From positions 1 through 19,417 of the forward strand of contig CALEGA010000054.1 in assembly GCA_937876715.1 (NCBI GenBank): DNA of 19,417 nucleotides, written 5' to 3'. Below are positions 1 to 6,044 of this stretch, one piece after another. The position numbers and the translations under genes were made by a program. The notes below the pieces were generated by a model that did no database searches, was not told the origin of the DNA, and saw only the letters and a list, made by a program, of their open reading frames with translations. Source of the DNA: an uncultured Candidatus Saccharibacteria bacterium. Its GTDB lineage: Bacteria; Patescibacteriota; Saccharimonadia; Saccharimonadales; Saccharimonadaceae. Within the stretch, counting starts at the first letter, position 1; the number at the start of each line of letters is the position of its first letter.

Positions 1-1692
1 CGCAATTCCGCCCGTCTCGCCCGCCACTAACGAATCCACTGCCATCTTCTCTTTCTGCACACTCTCCACTTCCACTTCACCTACCAATTCTTTACCGTGC
101 ATCACGCGCGCCAACATCTTTGGCTTCACTTCGCCTCTCAACACTTCTCCACCCGCAATAATCGACGTTCGCTCTGTCCTGAACACGCCGAGCACTTTCA
201 TCTCGCCTTTCTCTTCTTCGACAATCTCCGCCGGCAACAGCTCTTCCATCTCGCTCTTCGCATCATCAAGCAATTCATAAATCACGCGGAAAGTTTTAAT
301 CTTCACTTTATCTCGTGCCGCCATCTTCACTATATTCGTCGGCACACTCACGTTAAAGCCATAAATCGCCGTCTCGCCACCCTCTGCCATATAAACATCA
401 TTCTCTGTAATATCACCCACGCCCGTCGCCACGATGTTCAGCGTAATCTCCCCCTTTGTGTCAATCATCTTCAGCGAATCCACCACGCTCGTCACTGAAC
501 CCAGCACATCGCCCTTAATAATCACATTAAACACCTTGGAATTGTCCGCCACATTCATCATCCGGAGCAAATCCGTCGAAGTTACGTTTGCGCTCGCGCT
601 CGCATTCTGCGCCGCTTGTGCATTCAAAAGCGCCATCTTTCGTGCCGTCTTCTCATCCTTAACCTCAATAAATGAATCACCGAAGTTTGGCAGTTCCTTA
701 AACCCAGTTACCGTCACTGGCGTCGATGGCGTTGCTTTTCCCTTTGGCTTACCACGGAAGTCCAACATCGTTCGCACCTTGCCATAAGTTGTCCCCGCCA
801 CGATAAACTCACCAGTCTTCAGTTCCCCACCCGTCACCAACAGATTCACCACTGAGCCTTTCCCCATCTCCATATGGCTTTCAATCACTAACCCCTCGCT
901 CGGAATATCGACATCTGCTTTCAGCTCCTCAATATCGGACGTCAAAAGAATCATATCAAGCAATTTTTCAAGGTTATCACCCCGTTTCGCAGAAATCGGC
1001 ACCATCGTAATATCGCCACCCCACTCTTCCGGCTGCAAGCCGTGTTGCGACAAATCCGCCATTGTGCGCGGAATATCTGCGCCCTCACGGTCAATTTTAT
1101 TAATCGCCACGATAATCTTCGCATTCGCTCCCTGCGCAAACTTAATCGCCTCCACCGTCTGCGGTTTCACGCCATCATCTGCCGCCACCACAATCACCAC
1201 AATATCGGTCAACATCGCACCGTGCTGACGAATCGCAGCAAAGGCTTCGTGCCCAGGCGTATCTAGGAACGTAATTTTCCGTCCCTCATATTCCAGCTGA
1301 TACGCAGAAATATGCTGCGTAATTCCGCCCGCTTCCCCCTCTACGGTTTTCTTATGAAACAAAGTATCAAGCAACGTCGTTTTACCGTGGTCAACGTGTC
1401 CCATCACCGCCACCACTGGTGGACGCTCCGTCGCCTTATCCGACAGCTCGCGTCTATGTTCAGAAATCTGCGTCGTTGTATTTTTCTTCTCTAACTTCAC
1501 CCCCTTAATGTTCAACTCATCCAAAATCAGCGACGCCGTATCAAAATCAAGCCTCTGGTTAATTGTCGCCACAATCCCCTCTTTAAATAATTCCCCAATC
1601 AAAGATGTCACCGAAAGTCCGAGCGCTTTCGCTAGCTCGTCAACGGTAATCGAACCCGCAATCTGAATCACTTTAGCTTCCGCCTCTGCCAT
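1..1692 (-). CDS. infB: Translation initiation factor IF-2 (3' end outside window)
   Basis: GTPase that brings initiator fMet-tRNA to the 30S subunit and promotes 50S joining. 564 codons are present and the frame runs off the window edge, so the C-terminal fMet-tRNA-binding domain is incomplete. Residues about 14-65 form an IF2-N-type helical domain (ITVDELAKALGLS). The G domain follows: G1 GHVDHGKT at 98-105, G3 DTPGH at 144-148, G4 NKID at 198-201. Only about 95 residues precede the G domain, much less than in E. coli and typical of short-N forms. The start ATG (1692-1690) is supported by AAAGGAG 8 nt upstream. Its own promoter lies at 1725-1753, so it is not transcribed only with rpsA. Family assignment is secure. 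Confidence 0.97.
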   Translation of the reverse strand, partial: MAEAEAKVIQIAGSITVDELAKALGLSVTSLIGELFKEGIVATINQRLDFDTASLILDELNIKGVKLEKKNTTTQISEHRRELSDKATERPPVVAVMGHVDHGKTTLLDTLFHKKTVEGEAGGITQHISAYQLEYEGRKITFLDTPGHEAFAAIRQHGAMLTDIVVIVVAADDGVKPQTVEAIKFAQGANAKIIVAINKIDREGADIPRTMADLSQHGLQPEEWGGDITMVPISAKRGDNLEKLLDMILLTSDIEELKADVDIPSEGLVIESHMEMGKGSVVNLLVTGGELKTGEFIVAGTTYGKVRTMLDFRGKPKGKATPSTPVTVTGFKELPNFGDSFIEVKDEKTARKMALLNAQAAQNASASANVTSTDLLRMMNVADNSKVFNVIIKGDVLGSVTSVVDSLKMIDTKGEITLNIVATGVGDITENDVYMAEGGETAIYGFNVSVPTNIVKMAARDKVKIKTFRVIYELLDDAKSEMEELLPAEIVEEEKGEMKVLGVFRTERTSIIAGGEVLRGEVKPKMLARVMHGKELVGEVEVESVQKEKMAVDSLVAGETGGIA

Positions 1693-1724
1693 CAAAAACG
1701 CTCCTTTCTTTTACTTATCTTCCT

Positions 1725-1753
1725 ATTTTACCACAACCACCCTGATATAGCAA
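1725..1753 (-). promoter_or_regulatory. infB promoter
   Basis: On the minus strand, -35 TTGCTA (1753-1748), 17-nt spacer, -10 TAAAAT (1730-1725) preceded by TGG, an extended -10. The predicted transcript has a leader of about 27 nt containing the Shine-Dalgarno site. The -35 touches the outer end of the palindromic element at 1752-1861. Confidence 0.65.
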
Positions 1754-1861
1754 ATTCGTTAATTAGAAAATGCCAGATTGGCGCTTTCTCCGAGCGAAGC
1801 GCGCCCTATCGGCGAGCGAGCGAGAAAAAACGCCAAGATGGCGCTTTCTAATAACGAATTT
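1752..1861. repeat. 110-bp imperfect palindromic element abutting tRNA-Asn
   Basis: The left end AAATTCGTTAATTAGAAA (1752-1769) is repeated inverted at the right end (1845-1861) with one extra base. Pairing continues inward through TTGGCG/CGCCA, CTTTCTC/GAGAAA and GAGCG blocks towards a centre near 1805. Each arm also holds a smaller palindrome (GCCAGATTGGC at 1772-1782, CGCCAAGATGGCG at 1831-1843). It has no coding potential and starts at the base after the tRNA CCA end. It could be a small non-autonomous (MITE- or REP-like) element, a tRNA 3' processing or termination hairpin, or an insulator between tRNA-Asn and infB. No long U-tract follows on either strand. Confidence 0.75.
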
Positions 1862-1936
1862 TGGCTCCCGGGACTGGGCTCGAACCAGCAACCTCGAAGT
1901 TAACAGCTTCTTGCTCCACCATTGAGCTACCCGGGA
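1862..1936 (-). tRNA. tRNA-Asn (GTT), CCA encoded
   Basis: 75-nt cloverleaf. The acceptor TCCCGGG pairs with CCCGGGA; discriminator G is followed by an encoded CCA. The D stem is GCTC/GAGC. The anticodon loop CTGTTAA gives anticodon GTT. The T-loop is canonical, in GGTTCGAGCCC. It sits between the rpsA terminator and the palindromic element and has its own promoter inside the terminator region. Confidence 0.95.
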
Positions 1937-1946
1937 TTATTCTCTC

Positions 1947-1975
1947 ATTATACCTCAAAAAATCCCCTCAATCAA
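1947..1975 (-). promoter_or_regulatory. tRNA-Asn promoter nested in the rpsA terminator
   Basis: On minus, -35 TTGATT (1975-1970), exactly 17 nt, then -10 TATAAT (1952-1947), 10 nt before the tRNA 5' end. The -35 lies in the loop of the rpsA terminator hairpin and the spacer includes its right arm, so S1 termination and tRNA initiation share the same DNA. Confidence 0.7.
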
Positions 1976-1985
1976 GGGGATTTTT
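1958..1985 (-). terminator. rpsA intrinsic terminator (symmetrical)
   Basis: AAAAATCCCC (1958-1967) pairs with GGGGATTTTT (1976-1985) around an 8-nt loop. The minus transcript ends in a U-tract just after the rpsA stop codon. The A- and T-runs make it symmetrical, so it could also act on plus transcripts. Confidence 0.8.
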
Positions 1986-1997
1986 ATGATTCGATTC

Positions 1998-3065
1998 TTA
2001 CTTCGTAATCGAAAGAGAAATCTTACGGCCCTCTTTATCAATGTCGAGCACCTTGAAGCTCTTGCGCTCATTGAGCGTAAAGACTTTCTCTGGGTCAACA
2101 TCAGAGCCTTCACCAAGCTCAGACACGTGAACAAGCGCTTCGACCGCTGGAGAAATCTGCACAAACGCACCAAACGGAGTAATACGAGTCACAGTTCCCT
2201 CAACTTTCGAGCCTTTCTTCAAATCCGCGACTTCGGAAAGCCACGGGTCTTCCACGAGCTGCTTCATCGAAAGCGACAAGCGTTCCTTGTCAATCGCGAT
2301 AATCTTCGCTTCGACCGAATCGCCCACCTTAACATAATCAGCAGGATTGTTCACTCTCTCCCAAGAAATCTCAGAAATGTGAATCAATCCCTCAATTCCG
2401 TCAACATTGACGAACACGCCGAAATCTACTACGCCCGTCACAATGCCTTTCACGACATCGCCAACGGAAAGCTCAGCAAACCTAGCAGCGAGACCATCTT
2501 TAATCGCTTCTTTTTCAGAGAAGATAAGCTTGTTCTCTTTCTTATTTGCATCGAGAATACGAACTTTAATGCTCTTCCCCACGAGCGAATTGAGACGTTG
2601 CAAAATCTCATCTTTATCAGCCGAACCAACTCTCGGATAGTGTTCTGCGGAGAGTTGAGAAACCGGCAAGAACCCGCGAATCCCCTCGTACTCAACCAGA
2701 AGACCACCACGGTTCGCGTCAAACGGTTGCACTTCGACGATTTCCGCATTGTCAAATTTGACTTGGATTTCGTCCCAACCCTTATCTTTCACCGCCTTGC
2801 GCAAAGACAACAGCACGGTGCCATCCGGCATCTCTGTATCAACGACCGAAGCGGTCACTTCGTCGCCAACTTTCAGATTTCTAGCAAAGCTAGCTTCTTT
2901 GCGAGAAACCAAACCCGTACCCTGTGTCCCAAGGTCGATTAAAATTTCGTGTTTTTTCACCGAAGTCACAATACCTTTAATCGTATCGCCGACCACGGTT
3001 CTTTTAGCAAGCTCCGCATTTCCGTTGAGAAGCTCGTCAAAACTTAGTTTTTTGGCATTAGCCAT
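1998..3065 (-). CDS. rpsA: Ribosomal protein S1, four S1 domains
   Basis: 30S protein that binds mRNA single strands and helps start translation on structured mRNAs. 355 aa with four OB-fold S1 repeats at about 25-90, 105-185, 200-270 and 285-353. The best-conserved one contains VDFGVFVNVDGIEGLIHISEIS-type sequence near 212-232. E. coli S1 has six repeats; four is common in Gram-positives and CPR. The start ATG follows GGAAGGA about 10 nt upstream. The leader carries a long hairpin (3085-3133), and the promoter overlaps the divergent ROK promoter. In a genome with many leaderless genes, S1 would matter mainly for the SD-led set (inference). Confidence 0.96.
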   Translation of the reverse strand: MANAKKLSFDELLNGNAELAKRTVVGDTIKGIVTSVKKHEILIDLGTQGTGLVSRKEASFARNLKVGDEVTASVVDTEMPDGTVLLSLRKAVKDKGWDEIQVKFDNAEIVEVQPFDANRGGLLVEYEGIRGFLPVSQLSAEHYPRVGSADKDEILQRLNSLVGKSIKVRILDANKKENKLIFSEKEAIKDGLAARFAELSVGDVVKGIVTGVVDFGVFVNVDGIEGLIHISEISWERVNNPADYVKVGDSVEAKIIAIDKERLSLSMKQLVEDPWLSEVADLKKGSKVEGTVTRITPFGAFVQISPAVEALVHVSELGEGSDVDPEKVFTLNERKSFKVLDIDKEGRKISLSITK

Positions 3066-3084
3066 TAGTTATTATTCCTTCCTT

Positions 3085-3133
3085 CAGGCTTACTCAACAA
3101 GCGTCTTCCTAAAACACCTCTTGAGCAAGCCCG
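3085..3133 (-). promoter_or_regulatory. rpsA 5'-leader hairpin
   Basis: CAGGCTTACTCAA (3085-3097) and TTGAGCAAGCCCG (3121-3133) are inverted copies. In the minus-strand RNA they form a 13-bp stem, allowing G-U pairs, with a 23-nt loop. It ends just before the Shine-Dalgarno site, which suits translational feedback by S1. That role is inferred. Confidence 0.6.
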
Positions 3134-3144
3134 AATATCTCTTA

Positions 3145-3173
3145 ATTATAACAAATTTTCCCCTTAAAGTAAA
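3145..3173 (-). promoter_or_regulatory. rpsA promoter
   Basis: -10 TATAAT (3150-3145 on minus) preceded by TGT, an extended -10. TTTACT lies 17 nt upstream as a weak -35 (3173-3168). It lies back to back with the ROK promoter, and the two -35 regions overlap. Confidence 0.65.
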
Positions 3174-3186
3174 GCTGTGATATAAT
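3158..3186 (+). promoter_or_regulatory. ROK gene promoter, leaderless type
   Basis: Extended -10 TGTGATATAAT, with hexamer TATAAT at 3181-3186. Seven nt separate it from the ATG at 3194, so transcription should start at the start codon. The -35 is poor (TTCCCC), as is usual with a TGn extension. Confidence 0.7.
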
Positions 3187-3193
3187 TAGAAAT

Positions 3194-4027
3194 ATGTTTC
3201 TAGCGATAGACATTGGAGGTACTAAAACCCTACTCGCTCTCTTCTCTCACTGCGGGCTTTGTCTCAAACGCCTCAAATTCCCCACCGAAAAAGACCCCTC
3301 TGCCTACATCAAAATCCTTTCTAAAAATCTCCAAACGCTCCTTCCCAAAGAGTCTTGCCGTCGCCACGTCAAAGCAATCACTGTCGCCATCCCGGGCGTC
3401 GTCAAAATTGAGCCAGATTCTTGTTCGTTCAAATTCGGCAACCTCGATTGGCAAAAAATCGACCTCCTGACCCCAATAAAAAATTTATTCAACTGTAAAA
3501 TTTTCTTCGCCAACGATGCTAATCTCGCCACCTTATACGAATCCACTCGCGCCGGTCGCAAATCCGGCAAGTCAGTCTATCTCACTTTCTCGACCGGCAT
3601 CGGCGGCGGCATTGCCCAGGACGGCAAACTCCTCGCCAAAGCTTCCGACGCTTTCGAACCAGGGCACGTCAAATACACTTACCAAAACCAAACCGAAGAA
3701 TGGGAAGATCTCGCCTCTGCCAAAGCACTTATCGGAGCCTACCACGTCAACACGCTCCAAAACCTCGTCCTTGACGACATTAAGCTCGAAGACCTCCTTG
3801 CTCGCCTCTCTCTCGGCTTAATCGACATCGTTGACCACGAATCCCCCGCCACCCTCATCATCGGCGGTCCTCTCGCTTTCCTTTTCCAAAGGTTCAAACG
3901 CCCTCTCCTCGCCAAACTCCACGCCGACACCGCCGATAAACTCCTCAAGCTCAAAAAAGCCCGCCGCCCAACCGACTCCACCATCTACGGCGCCTACCTC
4001 TACGCTAAACAAAATTACCACAAATAA
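3194..4027 (+). CDS. ROK-family sugar kinase without the ROK zinc motif
   Basis: Probable ATP-dependent hexose kinase of the ROK (repressor/ORF/kinase) family. The phosphate-1 motif DIGGTKT is at residues 6-12, the catalytic Asp in FANDANLA is D108, and the phosphate-2 motif STGIGGG is at 133-139. The sugar-binding E-x-GH is kept (E155, G157-H158). The usual CxCGxxGC zinc cluster just after the GH is absent and replaced by YTYQNQTEEWEDLAS. There is no N-terminal helix-turn-helix, so it is a kinase and not a repressor. At 277 aa it is slightly short. No Shine-Dalgarno site; the -10 is 7 nt from the ATG. It is followed 5 nt later by the zincin gene, so they form an operon. Substrate unknown. 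Confidence 0.88.
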   Translation: MFLAIDIGGTKTLLALFSHCGLCLKRLKFPTEKDPSAYIKILSKNLQTLLPKESCRRHVKAITVAIPGVVKIEPDSCSFKFGNLDWQKIDLLTPIKNLFNCKIFFANDANLATLYESTRAGRKSGKSVYLTFSTGIGGGIAQDGKLLAKASDAFEPGHVKYTYQNQTEEWEDLASAKALIGAYHVNTLQNLVLDDIKLEDLLARLSLGLIDIVDHESPATLIIGGPLAFLFQRFKRPLLAKLHADTADKLLKLKKARRPTDSTIYGAYLYAKQNYHK

Positions 4028-4032
4028 CTCCT

Positions 4033-4524
4033 ATGCCCGCCTCAATTTTCTCCGACAACGTCCGCGAACAAAAAACTCCCCCTCGCCCGCCCGAGGAGAC
4101 TTCACTCCTTTCCGGCACCAACCTCGTTTTCCTCGACACGCTTCAATCCACCTACCCCGACTTCACCTTTAAATCCGGTCGCAAATTTCTCTTCCGCCCG
4201 CCTAAGTCCATCTTCTACCTCGAATCCGACGAAAACTTTCGCTTCCTCCTCCTCCACGAACTCGCTCACGCCCTCCTCGGACACTTCTCTTTCTCTCGTT
4301 CTCTTGAACGCCTAGAAATTGAACGCGACGCGTGGGAAAAAACTCGCGAACTCTGCGAACTCCACGGCGTCGCTTTCGACGAATCCCTCGCCGAAGCCGA
4401 ACTCGACACCTACCGCGATTGGGTACATCAAAAAACTCTCTGTAAAACTTGCGGTCAAACTTGCCTCGAAGTCTCTTCAGAGAGTCTCTTCTGTCCTTTT
4501 TGCCAAAAGACTTACTCGCGTTAA
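4033..4524 (+). CDS. Small zincin metallopeptidase with C-terminal zinc ribbon
   Basis: 163 aa. Residues 75-84 (HELAHALLGH) carry the HExxH zincin signature, as in ImmA/IrrE-like and other minigluzincin peptidases. A Glu in the helix at 93-106 (LEIERDAWEKTRE) could be the third zinc ligand. The C-terminus has two CxxC knuckles, C137/C140 and C154/C157, forming a zinc ribbon. No signal peptide or membrane segment, so it is cytoplasmic. It starts 5 nt after the ROK stop with no Shine-Dalgarno site, so it is probably translated by coupling. The terminator hairpin begins inside its last codons. Family membership is clear; the substrate is unknown and there is no link to the kinase beyond the operon. 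Confidence 0.8.
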   Translation: MPASIFSDNVREQKTPPRPPEETSLLSGTNLVFLDTLQSTYPDFTFKSGRKFLFRPPKSIFYLESDENFRFLLLHELAHALLGHFSFSRSLERLEIERDAWEKTRELCELHGVAFDESLAEAELDTYRDWVHQKTLCKTCGQTCLEVSSESLFCPFCQKTYSR

Positions 4525-4544
4525 ACCCAAGTAATTGTCTTTTT
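4505..4544 (+). terminator. ROK-zincin operon terminator
   Basis: AAAAGACTTACT (4505-4516) pairs with AGTAATTGTCTTTT (4530-4543) with a 2-nt bulge, followed by T residues. The left arm is coding sequence and the stop codon lies in the loop. Confidence 0.65.
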
Positions 4545-4597
4545 ATAAGATGGCGCAAAGAATAGTCTAATTGACCAAAGTGGAATTTGGAACCACA

Positions 4598-4933
4598 TTA
4601 TCTATTATCTCCTTCTCCGTGAAGTAAATTACGGTTTCTTCTACTTTCGAGTTTCTCAAGGTTCATTCTCGCGACGTCCTCCAGCGGCACATTCAAATAG
4701 CGTGCAATGCTCGCCACATACCAGAGCACATCCCCCAACTCTTTCGCCACTTCAGCTCGGTCCATCTCGGAAATCACCCCGTCCTTATCTCGAAGAATCT
4801 TTTTAATCTTATCTGCTGTCTCTCCAGCCTCGCCCACGAGCCCCAAAACTTTCTCCACAAACGCCACCGTGTTATAATTTCCCGTCGCTTTAAACAGGTC
4901 AAAAACAGCCGCTTGTGTCTGGTACTCGTTCAT
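4598..4933 (-). CDS. MazG-like nucleotide pyrophosphohydrolase
   Basis: All-alpha NTP-PPase that hydrolyses (d)NTPs to NMP and PPi, a nucleotide-pool housekeeping enzyme. 111 aa, one MazG domain. The Mg-binding ExxE is E35/E38 (GLVGEAGETADKIKK) and the ExxD is E65/D68 (AKELGDVLWYVA). The C-terminus RRNRNLLHGEGDNR is typical of the single-domain phage-type/YpjD-like subgroup, not two-domain MazG. The start is supported by AAAGGAGGT with good spacing. It is monocistronic: a terminator from the KGG gene lies upstream and its own promoter is at 4961-4988. Substrate preference cannot be read from sequence. Confidence 0.9.
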   Translation of the reverse strand: MNEYQTQAAVFDLFKATGNYNTVAFVEKVLGLVGEAGETADKIKKILRDKDGVISEMDRAEVAKELGDVLWYVASIARYLNVPLEDVARMNLEKLESRRNRNLLHGEGDNR

Positions 4934-4960
4934 CTCTTACCTCCTTTCTTACACCAACCT

Positions 4961-4988
4961 ATTATACAGATGAAGCACCATATAGCAA
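4961..4988 (-). promoter_or_regulatory. mazG-like gene promoter
   Basis: On minus, -35 TTGCTA (4988-4983), 16-nt spacer, -10 TATAAT (4966-4961). The short leader contains a strong Shine-Dalgarno site. Confidence 0.65.
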
Positions 4989-4995
4989 CCATAAT

Positions 4996-5026
4996 CAAAA
5001 AGAAGCCAAGACTACGCTTGACTTCT
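4996..5026 (-). terminator. KGG gene terminator
   Basis: A 10-bp stem with one G-U pair: 5001-5010 pairs with 5017-5026 around a 6-nt loop. It is followed by TTTTT on the minus strand. Confidence 0.75.
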
Positions 5027-5043
5027 CTTTAAAACTAAACTTA

Positions 5044-5247
5044 TTATTTAGATTTTTTCGCAGGACCGCGACGAGAAATACGTCCGCCCTTAGCACCAGC
5101 GATTTTAGCTAACGCAGGGTTAGCAGCGAAACCGCCGGTGTGGCCATTTTGACCACCTTTGCGACCAATATTGGCATAAAATTCTTTGCCATATTTAGCC
5201 TTGTTAGTTGCGGCAGCTTTAAGACCACCAGCTTTAGTTCCAGCCAT
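5044..5247 (-). CDS. KGG-repeat (YciG/Con-10-like) stress protein
   Basis: 67-aa basic, Gly/Lys-rich, probably disordered protein. It has two KGG motifs (residues 30-32 and 53-55), with AKYGKEFYANIGRKGG as the core, matching the KGG stress-induced family found in Saccharibacteria, enterics and lactobacilli. The biochemical role is unknown. The very basic tail (ISRRGPAKKSK) would allow nucleic-acid binding (inference). AAGGAG lies 9 nt before the ATG. The promoter has a perfect TTGACA plus an extended -10, one of the strongest in the window, so the protein is probably abundant. The leader is about 58 nt. It ends at a good terminator. Confidence 0.85.
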   Translation of the reverse strand: MAGTKAGGLKAAATNKAKYGKEFYANIGRKGGQNGHTGGFAANPALAKIAGAKGGRISRRGPAKKSK

Positions 5248-5312
5248 TCTGGATCTCTCCTTCTGCCCACCATATTTTTAACTAAACCCACCCTTATAGG
5301 ATGATTATGCTT

Positions 5313-5341
5313 ATTTTACCATACTGCTTTAGTTTTGTCAA
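5313..5341 (-). promoter_or_regulatory. KGG gene promoter
   Basis: On minus, TTGACA (5341-5336), exactly 17 nt, TGG-TAAAAT (-10 at 5318-5313): consensus -35 and extended -10. Confidence 0.8.
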
Positions 5342-5420
5342 TACCTCAAAACCGAACAAATTATCAGCCAATTGCTTTTTTGAGTTTTCCCCCTGTGGAA
5401 AAATACTTTCCTCTCTTATA

Positions 5421-5449
5421 TTGACTTTATTCAGCTTATGATATATAAT
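5421..5449 (+). promoter_or_regulatory. RNA-A promoter
   Basis: TTGACT (5421-5426), 17 nt, TATAAT (5444-5449). Predicted start about 5456. A TGTGGAAAA box lies upstream at 5394-5402. Confidence 0.8.
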
Positions 5450-5455
5450 AGATAT

Positions 5456-5564
5456 AGTTTGAACAAACCACAACTGCGAGGTTGTTCAAATATTTGACCT
5501 TGTGAAACCGCCCGAGTCCTCGGCGGTTTCATCTTATCAAAAAAGCGCCCTCTAGGCGTTTTCT
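5456..5564 (+). ncRNA. RNA-A: candidate small RNA with a kissing loop
   Basis: Predicted transcript of about 105-110 nt between a consensus promoter and an intrinsic terminator. No ATG lies in it, so it is not an obvious small mRNA. Hairpin 1 starts at +2 to +3: TTTGAACAA, bulged A, CC (5458-5469) pairs with GGTTGTTCAAA (5480-5490) around loop ACAACTGCGA. Hairpin 2 is GAAACCGCC (5503-5511) with GGCGGTTTC (5521-5529). Hairpin 3 is the terminator. The hairpin-1 loop plus its closing GG (AACTGCGAGG, 5472-5481) is perfectly complementary to the terminator loop of RNA-B. It does not match 6S, SRP, RNase P or tmRNA signatures. Function unknown. Confidence 0.7.
5539..5562. terminator. Bidirectional terminator: RNA-A (+) and tRNA-Ala/Ile (-)
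   Basis: An 8-bp stem (5542-5549 with 5555-5562, core CGCC/GGCG) has a 5-nt loop. It is flanked by six A on the left, giving a U-tract on minus, and TTTT on the right, giving a U-tract on plus. The tRNA-Ile CCA ends 6 nt away. Confidence 0.8.
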
Positions 5565-5567
5565 TAG

Positions 5568-5644
5568 TGGTGGGGTTATGTGGACTTGAACCACAGACCT
5601 CGTCATTATCAGTGACGCGCTCTAACCAGCTGAGCTATAACCCC
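5568..5644 (-). tRNA. tRNA-Ile (GAT), CCA encoded
   Basis: 77 nt. The acceptor GGGGTTA pairs with TAACCCC; A discriminator and encoded CCA. The anticodon loop CTGATAA gives GAT. The T-loop is standard (GGTTCAAGTCC). It is cotranscribed behind tRNA-Ala with a 10-nt spacer. These two tRNAs usually lie in the 16S-23S spacer; here they form a separate unit in the order Ala-Ile. Confidence 0.96.
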
Positions 5645-5654
5645 AAATTATTAA

Positions 5655-5731
5655 TGGTGGAGTAACAGGGACTCTAACCCTGGACCTCCGCCTTGCAAAG
5701 GCGGCGCTCTAAACAACTGAGCTATTACCCC
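5655..5731 (-). tRNA. tRNA-Ala (TGC), CCA encoded
   Basis: 77 nt. The acceptor GGGGTAA pairs with TTACTCC with one G-U. The anticodon stem CCGCC/GGCGG with loop TTTGCAA gives TGC. The T-arm is AGGGTTAGAGTCCCT, with a T-loop of TTAGAGT, so A replaces the usual C56. CCA is encoded. First gene of the Ala-Ile unit, with its own promoter. Confidence 0.94.
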
Positions 5732-5740
5732 AGCCACTCT

Positions 5741-5769
5741 ATTCTACCCTATTCTCCACTTTTTTTCAA
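5741..5769 (-). promoter_or_regulatory. tRNA-Ala/tRNA-Ile promoter
   Basis: On minus, TTGAAA (5769-5764), 17 nt, TAGAAT (5746-5741), 9 nt before the tRNA-Ala 5' end. This shows the tRNA pair is not a remnant of rRNA operon transcription. Confidence 0.7.
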
Positions 5770-5799
5770 GTCTCTTGATATAAAATACCAAAAATCTGT

Positions 5800-5805
5800 T
5801 ATAAT
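5800..5805 (+). promoter_or_regulatory. -10 element of the small membrane gene, leaderless type
   Basis: TGT-TATAAT extended -10. The hexamer ends 6 nt before the ATG at 5812, so the start site should be at the ATG. The nearest -35-like TTGATA is too far (19 nt). Confidence 0.65.
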
Positions 5806-5811
5806 AGACCT

Positions 5812-6042
5812 ATGGAATTTAGTCTTGGCGCGTTCATCGTCGGTTTCATTATTCTCGCCGCTGGTGGCGCCTGCGTCGTCTTCTACCGCCAAATCGCCGA
5901 AAACGTCGCCCACGGTGTCAGCTCTTATGACCGCGTCAAACTCTTCGGCATCATCGGTATCGGCATCGGTTTCCTCGTCATGACCAACCTCCACACGGTC
6001 TTACTCAACGCCCTCGTCAGTTTAATTTTCCCAGGCAAATAG
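5812..6042 (+). CDS. Small two-helix membrane protein
   Basis: 76 aa with two hydrophobic segments (about 5-25 and 43-70) joined by a polar loop with YRQIAENVAHGVSSYDR. I do not recognise a family. Length and layout resemble other small integral membrane proteins of unknown role; the second segment is Gly/Ile rich. It has no Shine-Dalgarno site, and the -10 ends 6 nt upstream of the ATG, so it is probably leaderless. Its stop codon is only 2 nt from the stop codon of the convergent methyltransferase gene, with no terminator between, so the two mRNAs probably overlap at their 3' ends. Synonymous GC preference matches its neighbours. Confidence 0.75.
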   Translation: MEFSLGAFIVGFIILAAGGACVVFYRQIAENVAHGVSSYDRVKLFGIIGIGIGFLVMTNLHTVLLNALVSLIFPGK

Positions 6043-6044
6043 CC

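Noticed and set aside
1986..2942. 318-aa ORF on plus opposite rpsA
   Set aside because: Antisense shadow of a clear S1 gene; no ribosome site, no recognisable domain, Arg/His/Asn-rich shadow composition.
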